DNA from: Asaia bogorensis
GTDB lineage: Bacteria > Pseudomonadota > Alphaproteobacteria > Acetobacterales > Acetobacteraceae
Assembly (NCBI GenBank): GCA_945868845.1
Contig: CAMBMS010000002.1
Span: 1-64,000, forward strand
Direction of reading: 5' to 3'
DNA length: 64,000 nt
Positions 28,142 to 37,296 of this stretch are shown piece by piece. Every line of letters starts with the position of its first letter. Within the stretch, counting starts at the first letter, position 1. A program made the translations under genes and the position numbers. The notes under the pieces are model-generated. The model was not told the DNA's origin. It saw only the letters and a program-made list of their open reading frames with translations, and ran no database searches.

Positions 28142-29247
28142 CAGCTTCGCGCGGCCAGTTCAGCCAGGGCGGCGCGCGCCGCGAGCAGGGACACAGCCTG
28201 GGCGCGCCATCCGGCCATGGCCTGCGCAGTAGGGCCGCTCAGATCGCCCATGGCGGCGACAGTACCGGCAAGGTCGCCCGCATCAAGCGTACGGCGGGCG
28301 CGGGCCAACACACCGGCGGCTTGATCCCCAATCAGGACGTGATCGCCCTGGCGTAAGGTGACGAGCGACAGCGCGCGCGCCCAAATCCGGTCCAGCAGGC
28401 CGGCATTGGCGGGCGCGGGGCTGGCGGCGCTGATGGCATCCCGCGCGGCGACGGGGAAGGCGAGGCGAAGCGCGGCTTCGGTCGGTGGGGCGATGGTGGC
28501 GAAGCGGGCGAGGGCGGCGGGGGCGCCGGGAATGTCGCCGAGTTTTTCGCCTGCTTCCAGCGCGGCCAGCGCGGCCTGCAAGCGCGCCATCCGGGCGGTG
28601 CGATCTGCCAAAGCGGGCACCTGGCTGGCGGCGGCTTCACTGACGGTCTGGCGGCGTTCCAGCGCTTCCAGCCTTACCTCTAGGATTTTGGCGCGGGTGG
28701 CGGCGTGCTCCAACGCGTTCAGGCGGGTTTCGGAGGCGTCCTGGCGGGTGATACTGACGGCCTCGATACCTTGCGCGCGGGCAGAAAGCGCGTCCTGCTG
28801 GCTGGCCAGCGTGTCGAGCCTTGCGGCCAGGGCGGCGGTGTCGGCCAGGGCGGGGCGTTGTTCCAGTGCGGCGAGCCGGGTTTCCAGGGCGATGAGATCG
28901 GGCGGGGTGCGCTGTTCCAGGGCCTGCAGGCGGGCGATGAGCGGGCGCAGGTCGGGGCTGGCAGGTGGCGCGAGGGCGGGGCGCTGTTCCAGCGTGGCTA
29001 GGCGGGATTCGAGGGGGAGCAAATCGGGCAATGATGGCGTCGGGCGCTGTTCGAGCTGCACGACGCGCAGTTCTAAGGCCTCGATCCGTCCGGTGGGTGC
29101 GGGTGCGGGCGGGGTTTGCCAGAGCCAGAGCAGTCCGGCTGCCAGCGTGAGGAAGCCGGCCGCGTAGATCCACGGCACCAGGTCGCGGGATTTGGCTGCC
29201 GCGGGGGGGGGCGGGGGCAGGGTCTTGGGTTCGTTTATGTCAGACAT
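28141..29247 (-). CDS. Mitofilin-domain (COG4223) inner-membrane protein
   Basis: 368-residue protein related to bacterial mitofilin/Mic60, typically between hemD and hemY in alphaproteobacteria. A proline-rich start (TLPPPPPAAAKSRDLVPW) leads into one membrane helix (about 26-44). A long coiled coil from about 50 to 250 has repeated LxxLEQRP units, and a helical C-terminal domain ends the protein. The start MSDINEPKT at 29247 overlaps hemD by 13 bases; the frame is open further upstream inside hemD. It may shape membrane architecture, inferred from mitochondrial homologues. Confidence 0.85.
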   Translation of the reverse strand: MSDINEPKTLPPPPPAAAKSRDLVPWIYAAGFLTLAAGLLWLWQTPPAPAPTGRIEALELRVVQLEQRPTPSLPDLLPLESRLATLEQRPALAPPASPDLRPLIARLQALEQRTPPDLIALETRLAALEQRPALADTAALAARLDTLASQQDALSARAQGIEAVSITRQDASETRLNALEHAATRAKILEVRLEALERRQTVSEAAASQVPALADRTARMARLQAALAALEAGEKLGDIPGAPAALARFATIAPPTEAALRLAFPVAARDAISAASPAPANAGLLDRIWARALSLVTLRQGDHVLIGDQAAGVLARARRTLDAGDLAGTVAAMGDLSGPTAQAMAGWRAQAVSLLAARAALAELAARS

Positions 29248-29948
29248 GCCAGCATCGCGTCCTGGGTCGGTCGCGCAGCGATGCGGATGCGCCGCCACGG
29301 CGCGGCCTCTAATGCCACGCGCGCAGGCTGGCCGATAGTAATAGCGTCGATATTGCGCAGCCTGTCCCATAGTCCGGCGCGCCGAGCTAGACGAAGGAAA
29401 GCACGTGCGGTAGCGGCGGAAAAAAACAAGGCGCAGGTGATGTCGCCCTGGGCAAGCGCGGCGTGGGCCGCGGCGGGCAGGGCGGGCGCGGCGACGGCGG
29501 CATAGGCGACGCGGCGCGCGACCCGGAATTTGGCCGCGCGCAGAGTGTGGGCCAGCGCCTGGCCCTGGCCGCGCCCGCTGAGCAGCAGCAATGTGCCCTG
29601 CCCCGGGTGGCATGTTTGGATGACCAGCGCGGCGAGGGCGGCAGCATTGGCATCCGTGTTGCGGACATCGGAAAAGCCTTCTTCGTCCGCTTGCGCCGCT
29701 GTCGTGGCACCAACGACGAAAACAGGATGGGCATGCCAAGTGGCGGTAAGAGAAGGTAGGGCGTTGGCGCTGGTGACCAGCACGGCCTGGATGTCCGCCG
29801 GGTCCGGCAAGGACGTGGGCAACGCACGGATGACCAGGGCCGGGGCGAGGATCGGGGTAAAACCCAGTTCGGCGAGGCGCGCGGCGGTGCGGCTTGCCCC
29901 TGGTTCGGGGCGGGTGAGCAGGACGGCGGGGTGGCTCGGTTCTGGCAA
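29235..29948 (-). CDS. hemD: Uroporphyrinogen-III synthase
   Basis: Cyclises hydroxymethylbilane to uroporphyrinogen III in heme synthesis; 237 residues, usual length. The family is poorly conserved, but LLTRPEPGASRTAARLAELG at the start, VLVTSANAL, FVVGATTAAQADEEGF, LLLLSGRGQG and IGQPARVALEA are recognisable. It begins 6 bases after hemC and overlaps the mitofilin-like gene, so the four genes form one transcription unit. Confidence 0.92.
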   Translation of the reverse strand: MPEPSHPAVLLTRPEPGASRTAARLAELGFTPILAPALVIRALPTSLPDPADIQAVLVTSANALPSLTATWHAHPVFVVGATTAAQADEEGFSDVRNTDANAAALAALVIQTCHPGQGTLLLLSGRGQGQALAHTLRAAKFRVARRVAYAAVAAPALPAAAHAALAQGDITCALFFSAATARAFLRLARRAGLWDRLRNIDAITIGQPARVALEAAPWRRIRIAARPTQDAMLACLT

Positions 29949-29954
29949 GTTGGT

Positions 29955-30947
29955 TTAAGCAAAAATGTCGCGCGGCGAATCGGCGCGCAAATATTTACCC
30001 AATGCGGCGCCAAGCCGCGCCGCGTCCGCCGCAGGGCCGCTGATTTCGCGCCGGAGCAGGAAGGAACCGTCGGCGCGGGCGACGAGGCCTGCTAAATGCA
30101 ACGCACCGTCCGGCAGTAATCTGGCATAACCCCCGATCGGGGTACGGCAAGAGCCATCCAGCTGCGCGAGCAGGGCGCGTTCGGCGGTGGCGACGGCCTT
30201 GGCTTCCGGGTCTTCGATGCCGGCCAGCATTTCGCGTAGCTCCGTGTCATCCGCGCGCACAGTGACACCGATAATGCCCTGGCCCGCGGCCGGCAGCATG
30301 ATGCTGGGATCCAGGATGGCGGAGGAATGGTCTTCCAGGCCCATGCGGCGCAGCCCAGCGAGCGCGAGCAGGGTAGCGGCGCAGTCGCCGCGCGCGAGTT
30401 TTTCCAGTCGCGTCTGCACATTGCCGCGCAGCAGGACGATGCGCAGATCCGGCCTTGTGTGCAAAAGCTGTGCCTGGCGGCGGACGGAGGAAGTGCCGAT
30501 CACCGCATTAGCTGGTAGGGCGGCGAAGGGATCCGCGGGATCGATTCGCCCGCAACTGGGTCCGAGAATGAGGGCATCGCGCGCATCCTCCCGCGCCAGC
30601 GTACAGGCGACGACGATGCCGGCCGGAAGTTCGGTTTCCAGATCCTTCAGACTGTGTACGGCGAAATCGATGCGGCCATCGGCCAGGGCCTCGTGGATTT
30701 CCTTGGCGAACAGGCCCTTGCCGCCGATTTCGGCTAGGCGGCGATACTGCACTGCGTCGCCGGTAGTTTGGATGGCATGTTCCTCGAACACGTCCATGCC
30801 GCGCAGGACGGGGCAGAATTTCTGCAGCAGGGCGAGAAAGCCGCGTGTCTGCACCAACGCCAAAGGTGAGCCGCGGGTGCCGACTTTTAGCGGCAGGGCG
30901 CATGCATGGGGTTTCATCGGTGGCGTCGAGGGGTGGGCGGGGGCCAT
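29955..30947 (-). CDS. hemC: Porphobilinogen deaminase (hydroxymethylbilane synthase)
   Basis: Polymerises four porphobilinogens into hydroxymethylbilane; 330 residues. Conserved KVGTRGSPLALVQT lies near the N-terminus; DFAVHSLKDLETELP and IGTSSVRRQAQL bind the cofactor and substrate. The dipyrromethane-carrying cysteine is C267 in LDGSCRTPIGGYARL. First gene of hemC-hemD-mitofilin-hemY, diverging from tsaD across 44 bases that must hold both promoters. Confidence 0.97.
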   Translation of the reverse strand: MAPAHPSTPPMKPHACALPLKVGTRGSPLALVQTRGFLALLQKFCPVLRGMDVFEEHAIQTTGDAVQYRRLAEIGGKGLFAKEIHEALADGRIDFAVHSLKDLETELPAGIVVACTLAREDARDALILGPSCGRIDPADPFAALPANAVIGTSSVRRQAQLLHTRPDLRIVLLRGNVQTRLEKLARGDCAATLLALAGLRRMGLEDHSSAILDPSIMLPAAGQGIIGVTVRADDTELREMLAGIEDPEAKAVATAERALLAQLDGSCRTPIGGYARLLPDGALHLAGLVARADGSFLLRREISGPAADAARLGAALGKYLRADSPRDIFA

Positions 30948-30991
30948 GACAATGTCCTATTACCCTCACCACGGAATTGAAAGACTCGTCG

Positions 30992-32047
30992 ATGCAAATT
31001 GGCCCCGTGTTGGGGATTGAAACCTCCTGCGATGAAACTGCCGCCGCGGTGCTGGACGCGGATGGGCGCATTCTGGCCGAGATGGTGCTGAGCCAGGAGC
31101 GCGAGCATGCGCCCTTTGGCGGCGTGGTGCCGGAGATAGCGGCGCGGACGCATCTGGCGCATCTGCCCACCATGTTGGCCGGGGTGATGGACAGGGCGAG
31201 GCTGGGCTATGGCGATCTGGGTGGCATCGCAGCGAGCGCCGGGCCGGGGCTTATCGGCGGGCTGATTGTCGGCAGTGGCGTAGCCAAGGGGATCGCGTTG
31301 GCGCGGGGCCTGCCCTATGTCGCGGTCAATCATCTGGAGGCGCATGCGTTGACCGCCCGGCTACCGGGACTGGTTCCGGGGGGTGCGCCGTTTCCCTATC
31401 TGCTGCTGCTAATTTCCGGCGGGCATTGCCAATGTATCGCGGTGCGTGGCGTGGGCGCGCATGAACGGCTGGGCGGTACCCTTGACGATGCGGCGGGGGA
31501 AGCGTTCGACAAGGTGGCTAAGCTGCTCGGCCTACCTTGGCCGGGCGGGCCGGCGCTGGAACGGCTGGCGGTCTCGGGCGATGGCGCACGGTTTACTTTG
31601 CCACGCCCAATGTTGGGGCGGGAGGGGTGTGATTTTTCGTTTTCCGGGCTGAAGACCGCGGTGGCGCAGCTGGTGGCGCGCTATCCCGATGGAGCGCTAC
31701 CGGCGCGGGACGCCGCCGATATCGCCGCCAGCTTCCAGCGTGCCGTGGCCGACGTGCTGGCCGATCGGGCGTCTCATGCGATGCGGATTTTTGGTGCAAG
31801 CGATCCGGTGGGGCGTTTGCTGGTGGTCGCGGGCGGTGTGGCGGCGAATGCGACGATCCGCCGGGCGCTGGAACGGGCCGCCGCGGCGGTAGGGTTTGTC
31901 CTGGTCGCCGCGCCGCCGCGCCTCTGCACCGACAATGCGGTGATGGTGGCCTGGACGGGAGTCGAGCGGCTGCGGATCGGGTTGGTGGATGGGTTGGATT
32001 TCGCGCCGCGTCCGCGCTGGCCGTTGGAAGACTTGGTTACGCCATAG
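30992..32047 (+). CDS. tsaD: tRNA threonylcarbamoyladenosine transferase TsaD
   Basis: Transfers threonylcarbamoyl to A37 of ANN-decoding tRNAs together with TsaB and TsaE; 351 residues. Metal ligands H114 and H118 are in VNHLEAHAL; the start MQIGPVLGIETSCDETAAA is canonical. GGTLDDAAGEAFDKVAKLLG and VAGGVAANATIR are also conserved. A TTG at 30977 is an alternative start but the ATG at 30992 fits homologues. The hemC/tsaD head-to-head arrangement is common in alphaproteobacteria. Confidence 0.97.
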   Translation: MQIGPVLGIETSCDETAAAVLDADGRILAEMVLSQEREHAPFGGVVPEIAARTHLAHLPTMLAGVMDRARLGYGDLGGIAASAGPGLIGGLIVGSGVAKGIALARGLPYVAVNHLEAHALTARLPGLVPGGAPFPYLLLLISGGHCQCIAVRGVGAHERLGGTLDDAAGEAFDKVAKLLGLPWPGGPALERLAVSGDGARFTLPRPMLGREGCDFSFSGLKTAVAQLVARYPDGALPARDAADIAASFQRAVADVLADRASHAMRIFGASDPVGRLLVVAGGVAANATIRRALERAAAAVGFVLVAAPPRLCTDNAVMVAWTGVERLRIGLVDGLDFAPRPRWPLEDLVTP

Positions 32048-32284
32048 CCGGGTCGGGGCGGAAGGTCGCCACCGACCAGCCACCATCCACCGGCCAGGTG
32101 ATGCCGGTAATGAATTTTGCCTCGTCGGAGACGAGGAGCAGGCAGGTATAGGCAATATACTCCGGCATTCCGGTATGCCGCGTCGGCGTCCCCTCGCGCC
32201 CTCCGCCAGAAAGAGTGGCGTGATGGCCAGGCCAATGCCCGAGGTTGTGCCGGTGATCACCGCGATTCTTCCCGCCAATCGCAT
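32037..32284 (-). pseudogene. Short-chain dehydrogenase remnant with large internal deletion
   Basis: The start MRLAGRIAVITGTTSGIGLA with its TGxxxGIG cofactor motif is intact for about 30 residues. The frame then jumps by one and reads directly into an SDR C-terminus: RHTGMPEYIAYTCLLLVSDE, KFITGITWPVDGGWSVATF, ending at TAA. SDRs are near 250 residues, so roughly two thirds, including the catalytic Ser-Tyr-Lys, are gone. It overlaps the tsaD 3' end by 11 bases. A deletion of this size cannot be a sequencing error. Confidence 0.88.
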
Positions 32285-32412
32285 GTGCGTCTCCTGCTTT
32301 CTGTTGGCGCAGCCTGCCGCAGGGGTGGCGGACGCCCTAATGGCTTCTCACGTGACTTCCCACTGGCTCGCTAGCGACTACACTGTGGAGGACAGTGACA
32401 GGAGTGACGAAG

Positions 32413-34737
32413 ATGCCAGATGGAAGTGAGCGGCCGCTCCGGCGGGTGGAAGATCTTCGTTTACTGACCGGCAGAGGCAGCTATACGGCCGATCTGTCGC
32501 CGCCGGGTTTGCTGCATGCGGTGATGCTGCGTTCGCCGCATGCGCATGCGAATATCGTGAGCATCGATATCGCCGTAGCGCGTACTCTGCCGGGCGTGAT
32601 CGCGATTTATACCGAGGCCGATCTGGAGGCTGACAATCTTCCGCCCCTGCCGGGTGGCGTGGAAATTCCGGGCCCGGATGGCAAGCCGGGGCCGAAGCAT
32701 GGCCGGCCGGCTTTGGCGCGTGGGCGGGTACGGTTCGTGGGGGAGGGGGTGGCGATGATCGTTGCCGAAACGCGCGCCGCAGGGCTGGAAGCGGCCGAGG
32801 CGATTGCGGTGGTATATGCCCCGCGCGCGGCGGTGACGAGCGCCGCCGCCGCGCTGGGGTCGGGGGCGGCGCTCGTGTGGGATGACGTGGCAGATAACAC
32901 GGGGTTTTTATGGATACGCGGTGACAAGCCCGCCGTAGCGGCAGCTATGGAAAGCGCGGCGCATATCGCGCGTGCGCGTATAGAAATTTCGCGCGTGACA
33001 GCGAATACGATGGAACCGCGCGTGGCGCTGGGCCAGGTGGACCCGGACGGACGGCTGCGCATCACCGCTGCGCATCAATCGCCGCACCAGCTGCGCAACG
33101 CGCTAGCGAATAATATCTTCAAAGTTGCGCCGGAGGATATTCGTGTCACCCTCGGTGAGGTGGGTGGATCGTTCGGAATGAAATCCGGCCTGCATGTGGA
33201 AGTGGTACTGTGCGGCTGGGCGGCACGAAAGTTAAACCGACCGGTGCTCTGGGTGTCGGATCGTACCGAGGGGTTTCTGACCGATGAGCAGGCGCGCGAT
33301 ATCGTGGTAGATGTGGCGTTAGCATTGGACGCTGCCGGAAATTTTTTGGCCCTCGATGTGCATTACGACGCCAATATCGGGGCGTTTTTGTCCGGCCGTT
33401 CGCCGTCGATGGTGGGCAATGCGGGAGGGTTGGCCGGAGTTTATGTGCTGCCCGCCATGGCGGCGGAAATTCGTGGCGTGTTCAGCCATACGATGCCGAC
33501 AGCCGCCTATCGCGGCGCCGGGCGGCCGGAGGCGACCTATGTGCTGGAACGCATTATCGACATTGCGGCGCGCGAGACCGGCCGCGATCCTTTCGCGTTG
33601 CGTCGGCAGAACCTAATTCCGCCAGAGGCGATGCCGTACAAGACGGCGCTGACCTTTACTTATGATTGTGGCGAGTTCGAAGGAAACATGACCCTGGCGG
33701 CCGAAATTGCTGATTTGGCAGGGTATGCGGGGCGGCGGGCGGAATCTGAATCACGCGGCAAGTTGCGCGGGATAGGACTGTGTAATTGCATCGAGGTGGC
33801 GGGCGGACCGTTCGTACGCCCCGCCTCGGACATGGCGCAGCTGACCTTAGCTGAAGATGGCGTACTGACGCTGGTGTCGGGTTCGATGTCCGTGGGGCAG
33901 GGTCTGGAGACTACGATGCCGCAACTGGTATCAGAACGGTTTGGCATTCCGCTGGAGAAAATCCGTTATAAGTTTGGCGATACGGATAATTTGCCTTCGG
34001 GAAAGGGCAACGGCGGGTCGGGTGCGCTGTGTATTGGGGGTGCGGCGGTGTCCATTACCATGGATGCGTTGATCACGAAATTACAGAATATTGCCGCCGA
34101 ATTACTGGAGGCAGCACCGGGCGATATCGAGTTGACGAATGGGAAATTTTGTATCGCGGGGACGGACCGGAGCGTGAGTTTGGCCCAGGTAGCGCGCGGG
34201 GCGTTGAGCCCCGATGAGTTGACCGAGACAGGTAAATTCACACCAACCGCAGTGACATTTCCGAACGGCACGCATGTGGCAGAAGTGGAGATAGATCCGG
34301 AAACTGGCGTCACCAAGCTGGTGCGCTATGCGGCGGTGGAGGAGTTGGGGCGTATTTTAAATATGCAAGTTGTTGCTGGTCAGATCCATGGTGGTGTCGT
34401 GCAGGGCGTCGGCCAGGCGCTGGGGGAAGTGATCCTGCATGATTCCGAAACAGGCCAGCTGCTGACCGCCTCCTTCATGGATTACCAGATGCCTCGCGCT
34501 GATGAGATGCCGGAGTTTATCCTCGCCACGCGGGAGGTGCCAACGAAAGTTAATCCGCTCGGCGCCAAGGGTGTGGGCGAGGCCGGCACAGTGGGCGCGC
34601 TGGGTGCGGCGATGAATGCGATCTGCGATGCGTTGGCGCCACTGGGGATTTCGCACTTTGATATGCCGGCGACGCCGGGGCGGGTTTGGGAGGCAATCCA
34701 GGCGGCGTCGGGGCGTCGCCAAGGGATAAGCGGATAG
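32413..34737 (+). CDS. Molybdenum hydroxylase large subunit (xanthine dehydrogenase/CoxL family, form II)
   Basis: 774-residue molybdopterin-cytosine-dinucleotide-binding subunit that hydroxylates an aromatic, aldehyde or CO-like substrate. N-terminal RRVEDLRLLTGRGSYTADL is typical. The active-site loop reads AYRGAGR (365-371), the form II pattern, not the AYxCSFR of true CO dehydrogenase. The catalytic glutamate is E723 in GVGEAGT. The ATG at 32413 has AGGAG upstream. The FAD and 2Fe-2S partner subunits and maturation genes are not adjacent, which is unusual. Confidence 0.93.
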   Translation: MPDGSERPLRRVEDLRLLTGRGSYTADLSPPGLLHAVMLRSPHAHANIVSIDIAVARTLPGVIAIYTEADLEADNLPPLPGGVEIPGPDGKPGPKHGRPALARGRVRFVGEGVAMIVAETRAAGLEAAEAIAVVYAPRAAVTSAAAALGSGAALVWDDVADNTGFLWIRGDKPAVAAAMESAAHIARARIEISRVTANTMEPRVALGQVDPDGRLRITAAHQSPHQLRNALANNIFKVAPEDIRVTLGEVGGSFGMKSGLHVEVVLCGWAARKLNRPVLWVSDRTEGFLTDEQARDIVVDVALALDAAGNFLALDVHYDANIGAFLSGRSPSMVGNAGGLAGVYVLPAMAAEIRGVFSHTMPTAAYRGAGRPEATYVLERIIDIAARETGRDPFALRRQNLIPPEAMPYKTALTFTYDCGEFEGNMTLAAEIADLAGYAGRRAESESRGKLRGIGLCNCIEVAGGPFVRPASDMAQLTLAEDGVLTLVSGSMSVGQGLETTMPQLVSERFGIPLEKIRYKFGDTDNLPSGKGNGGSGALCIGGAAVSITMDALITKLQNIAAELLEAAPGDIELTNGKFCIAGTDRSVSLAQVARGALSPDELTETGKFTPTAVTFPNGTHVAEVEIDPETGVTKLVRYAAVEELGRILNMQVVAGQIHGGVVQGVGQALGEVILHDSETGQLLTASFMDYQMPRADEMPEFILATREVPTKVNPLGAKGVGEAGTVGALGAAMNAICDALAPLGISHFDMPATPGRVWEAIQAASGRRQGISG

Positions 34738-34746
34738 GGAGCACGC

Positions 34747-34860
34747 ATGGCCGCGGAGGGATCCAAACGCCGGATGGCTGCCATTTTAGCAGCAAATATG
34801 GTGGGCTGCTCGCGCCAGATGGGCGCGATGGCGTCCTCGCGCGAATGGACTGGGGGTTAA
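34747..34860 (+). pseudogene. Fragment of a class III adenylate/guanylate cyclase N-terminus
   Basis: A 37-codon frame reads KRRMAAILAANMVGCSRQMG, closely matching the start of class III cyclases (RRLAAILAADVVGYSRLMG). The metal-binding aspartate of AADVVGYS is asparagine here and the tyrosine is cysteine. The frame then loses similarity and stops at TAA 34858-34860. Nothing further of the catalytic domain is visible. It lies just after the CoxL-like gene. Confidence 0.7.
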
Positions 34861-35075
34861 CCCAGGACGACTAGAACCTGTCCCTCGGTCACCGCGTCGC
34901 CTTCGTTGACGGAAATAGAGTGTATCGTGCCGGCTTTCGGGGCGGTGACGGGGATTTCCATTTTCATCGATTCCAGGATGATCAAGATGTCGTCTTCGGC
35001 GACCTGATCGCCGAGTTTGACTTCGATCTTCCAAACATTGGCGTTTAGTTCGGATGTGACGTTAGTGTTGGCCAT
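34857..35075 (-). CDS. Biotin/lipoyl attachment domain protein (biotin carrier)
   Basis: 72 residues comprising just a biotinyl domain: LESMKMEIPV with the modified lysine at K38, preceded by VKLGDQVAEDD and followed by TAPKAGTIHSISVNEGDAV. Such small proteins act as swinging-arm carriers for biotin-dependent carboxylases. No biotin carboxylase or carboxyltransferase lies beside it, so the partner is elsewhere. Its 3' end overlaps the cyclase fragment by 4 bases. Confidence 0.93.
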   Translation of the reverse strand: MANTNVTSELNANVWKIEVKLGDQVAEDDILIILESMKMEIPVTAPKAGTIHSISVNEGDAVTEGQVLVVLG

Positions 35076-35147
35076 ATTTCTCTCGTTTCCTGATCAGCTT
35101 TGGTGGGGGAACGGGAAGGTCCCGGCACAGCGTAGGCGACGAATGCG

Positions 35148-35912
35148 CTAGCCGGAAGACGGCAGGTCAACCTCGAACAGTTCGCCGCCGTAGTCGGCCT
35201 CGATGGGCAGGCGGAGGTGGCGTTTGCCGCTATCGTCTAGTTTCACCTGCTCGGGCATCACGGTGACGATGCGGCTGGCGCGCGCTGCGGCGAGCGCGGT
35301 GACAGCGCTGGGATACCGACTAAGCTTCTTCAGGTTGAGAAAGGTGGGAAAAACTAGCTTGTATTCTCCTGTTGCCTGCCCGGCGAGGGCAGCGGTTGGG
35401 GTGATCCACAGCGAGTCCACGGATTCGCTGCCGTCATGCGCGGCTAGTTGGTCGGACGGCGCCTGGGTCATGAAGAAATGTGTGTCGAACCGCTTGCGCT
35501 GTGTGCGCGGGGTGATCCAGTGCGCGAAGGGGATTAGTAGATCGGCGGCGAGGGAGAGTTTCTCGGCGGCCAGAATTGTGGCGAAATCAATTTCCGCGGC
35601 GCAGAGCGTTGCGCGCCATTTGGCCTCGATGGCAAAAGCGCGATCGGCGGGCACCAGGTTGGCGCCGCCATGGGGGCGTGCCAGCAGCACGCCGCATTCC
35701 TCAAACGTTTCACGAATGGCGGCGACGTGAAAGGCGCCGATGGATGAAAATTCGTGGTCGGCGTCGTCCACCCGACCGCCGGGGAAGACCAGGGCGCCGC
35801 CAGCGAAGGCAATGGCGTCGTGGCGGACGACCATGAAGACCTCCAGCCCGCCCGGCCCATCGCGCAGCAGCAAGACGGTGGCGGCGGGGCGGGGGATGGC
35901 TTCTTGGGTCAT
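35148..35912 (-). CDS. Nudix hydrolase
   Basis: 254-residue hydrolase of nucleoside-diphosphate-linked or CoA substrates. The Nudix box is split: GGR at 45-47, then after an insertion AAIRETFEECGVLL with R67, E68, E71 and E72 as the metal-binding core. The insertion and length resemble the NUDT7/NUDT19-like subgroup rather than MutT. Substrate unknown. Confidence 0.9.
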   Translation of the reverse strand: MTQEAIPRPAATVLLLRDGPGGLEVFMVVRHDAIAFAGGALVFPGGRVDDADHEFSSIGAFHVAAIRETFEECGVLLARPHGGANLVPADRAFAIEAKWRATLCAAEIDFATILAAEKLSLAADLLIPFAHWITPRTQRKRFDTHFFMTQAPSDQLAAHDGSESVDSLWITPTAALAGQATGEYKLVFPTFLNLKKLSRYPSAVTALAAARASRIVTVMPEQVKLDDSGKRHLRLPIEADYGGELFEVDLPSSG

Positions 35913-36121
35913 GCGGCACGGGCTCCGGCATTCTGCGTGGTAGGTTAGATCGGGATGCTTTTAGAAGGAAACGTATCCCAGTCTAGGGTCTTGATTTTAG
36001 GCCGTGATTCAGCCCTCCGGAGACTTGCCTATGGCCACCACGTTCTAGTTCGGGATGCGTGGCGTAGCCAGATGGGCAGCGCGGGCACGGTGCGCTACGG
36101 TTTGCCGAAAGGACAAATACA

Positions 36122-37282
36122 ATGGATTTTGGATTGACCGCTGAACAGAAAGTTTTGCGCGAAAACATTGCGCGGATATGTGCCGATTTTGGTGATGATT
36201 ACTGGCTGGCGCGCGATCGTGATGGAAAATTTCCACATGAATTTGGCGATGCCTTCGCCCGGGCGGGCTGGTTCGGCGCGATTTTCCCAGAAGAGGTGGG
36301 GGGTGCTGGGCTGGGAATGGTGGAAGCCGCGATCATCATGATGGAAGTGGGCAAGTTGGGCCTAGCGGCCTGTTCCACCCTGCATATGAACATGTTCGGC
36401 GCGCAGCCGATCGTGAAATTTGGCAATACCGAACAGAAGCGTTGCTTTCTGCCGCCGATTATTGCCGGCACGGATCGCCTGTGCTTTGGCGTGACGGAGC
36501 CCGATGCCGGGCTAGATACCACGCGCATTCGCACCTTCGCGCGTCGGCAAGGGGACAAATACATCGTGCATGGCAAGAAGGTGTGGACCTCCACCGCGCA
36601 GGTGGCGAACAAAATTTTGCTGCTGACGCGCACGCAGAGCTATGAAGAAAGCGCGCGGCCGGCGGATGGGATGACGCTGTTCTATACCGATCTTGATCGT
36701 GGCAAGATCGATGTGCGGCTGATCGAGAAATTGGGTCGCCGGGCGGTGGACTCTAACGAATTGTTCATCGACGGATTGGAAATCCCGGTGGAAGATCGCA
36801 TCGGCGAAGAAGGGCGGGGGTTCCGCTATCTGTTGCATGGATTGAATACGGAAAGGATCATCGTCACGGCGGGATTTTTGGGCGCTACGCAATACGTGTT
36901 GGACAAGGCGGCGCAGTATGCGAAGGACCGTGTGGTCTTCAACCGCCCCATTGGGCAAAATCAGGCAGTACAGCATCCGCTGGCGGAAATCTGGATCGAG
37001 CGGCTAGCGGCGGAACTTGTGATGTTCAAAGGGGCGGTATTATACGACAACCGAGAAGAATGCGGCGCGGAGGTAAACGCGGCAAAATATCTTGCCGCAG
37101 AAATCTTCCTTAAGGCGGCGACCCGGGCGGTAAGGGTGCATGGCGGCTTCGGCTATGCGAAGGAATTTCATGTGGAACGCTATTTCCGCGAATCCATATT
37201 GCCGCAGATGGCGCCTATTAGCCAGGAACTGGCGTTGTGTTATGTGGCTGAGCGCGTGCTCGGGTTACCAAAATCCTATTGA
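36122..37282 (+). CDS. Acyl-CoA dehydrogenase family protein
   Basis: 386-residue FAD enzyme with the three-domain acyl-CoA dehydrogenase fold. Substrate and flavin segments are FGVTEPDAGLDTTRIRTFA (about 120-138), VWTSTAQVANKILLL and VHGGFGYAKEFHVERYFRE near the C-terminus. The usual YEGTSEI motif with the catalytic glutamate is absent; this position reads LPQMAPISQELALCYVAERV. Such proteins form a subgroup seen in proteobacterial operons. First gene of a unit with a CoA ester lyase and a lactonase-like gene. Confidence 0.9.
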   Translation: MDFGLTAEQKVLRENIARICADFGDDYWLARDRDGKFPHEFGDAFARAGWFGAIFPEEVGGAGLGMVEAAIIMMEVGKLGLAACSTLHMNMFGAQPIVKFGNTEQKRCFLPPIIAGTDRLCFGVTEPDAGLDTTRIRTFARRQGDKYIVHGKKVWTSTAQVANKILLLTRTQSYEESARPADGMTLFYTDLDRGKIDVRLIEKLGRRAVDSNELFIDGLEIPVEDRIGEEGRGFRYLLHGLNTERIIVTAGFLGATQYVLDKAAQYAKDRVVFNRPIGQNQAVQHPLAEIWIERLAAELVMFKGAVLYDNREECGAEVNAAKYLAAEIFLKAATRAVRVHGGFGYAKEFHVERYFRESILPQMAPISQELALCYVAERVLGLPKSY

Positions 37283-37296
37283 TGGAGTTCTGATCC

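Noticed and set aside
28141-29739. 532-codon frame as one long protein
   Set aside because: The first 164 codons overlap hemD in another frame and lack character; the mitofilin-like protein starts at 29247.
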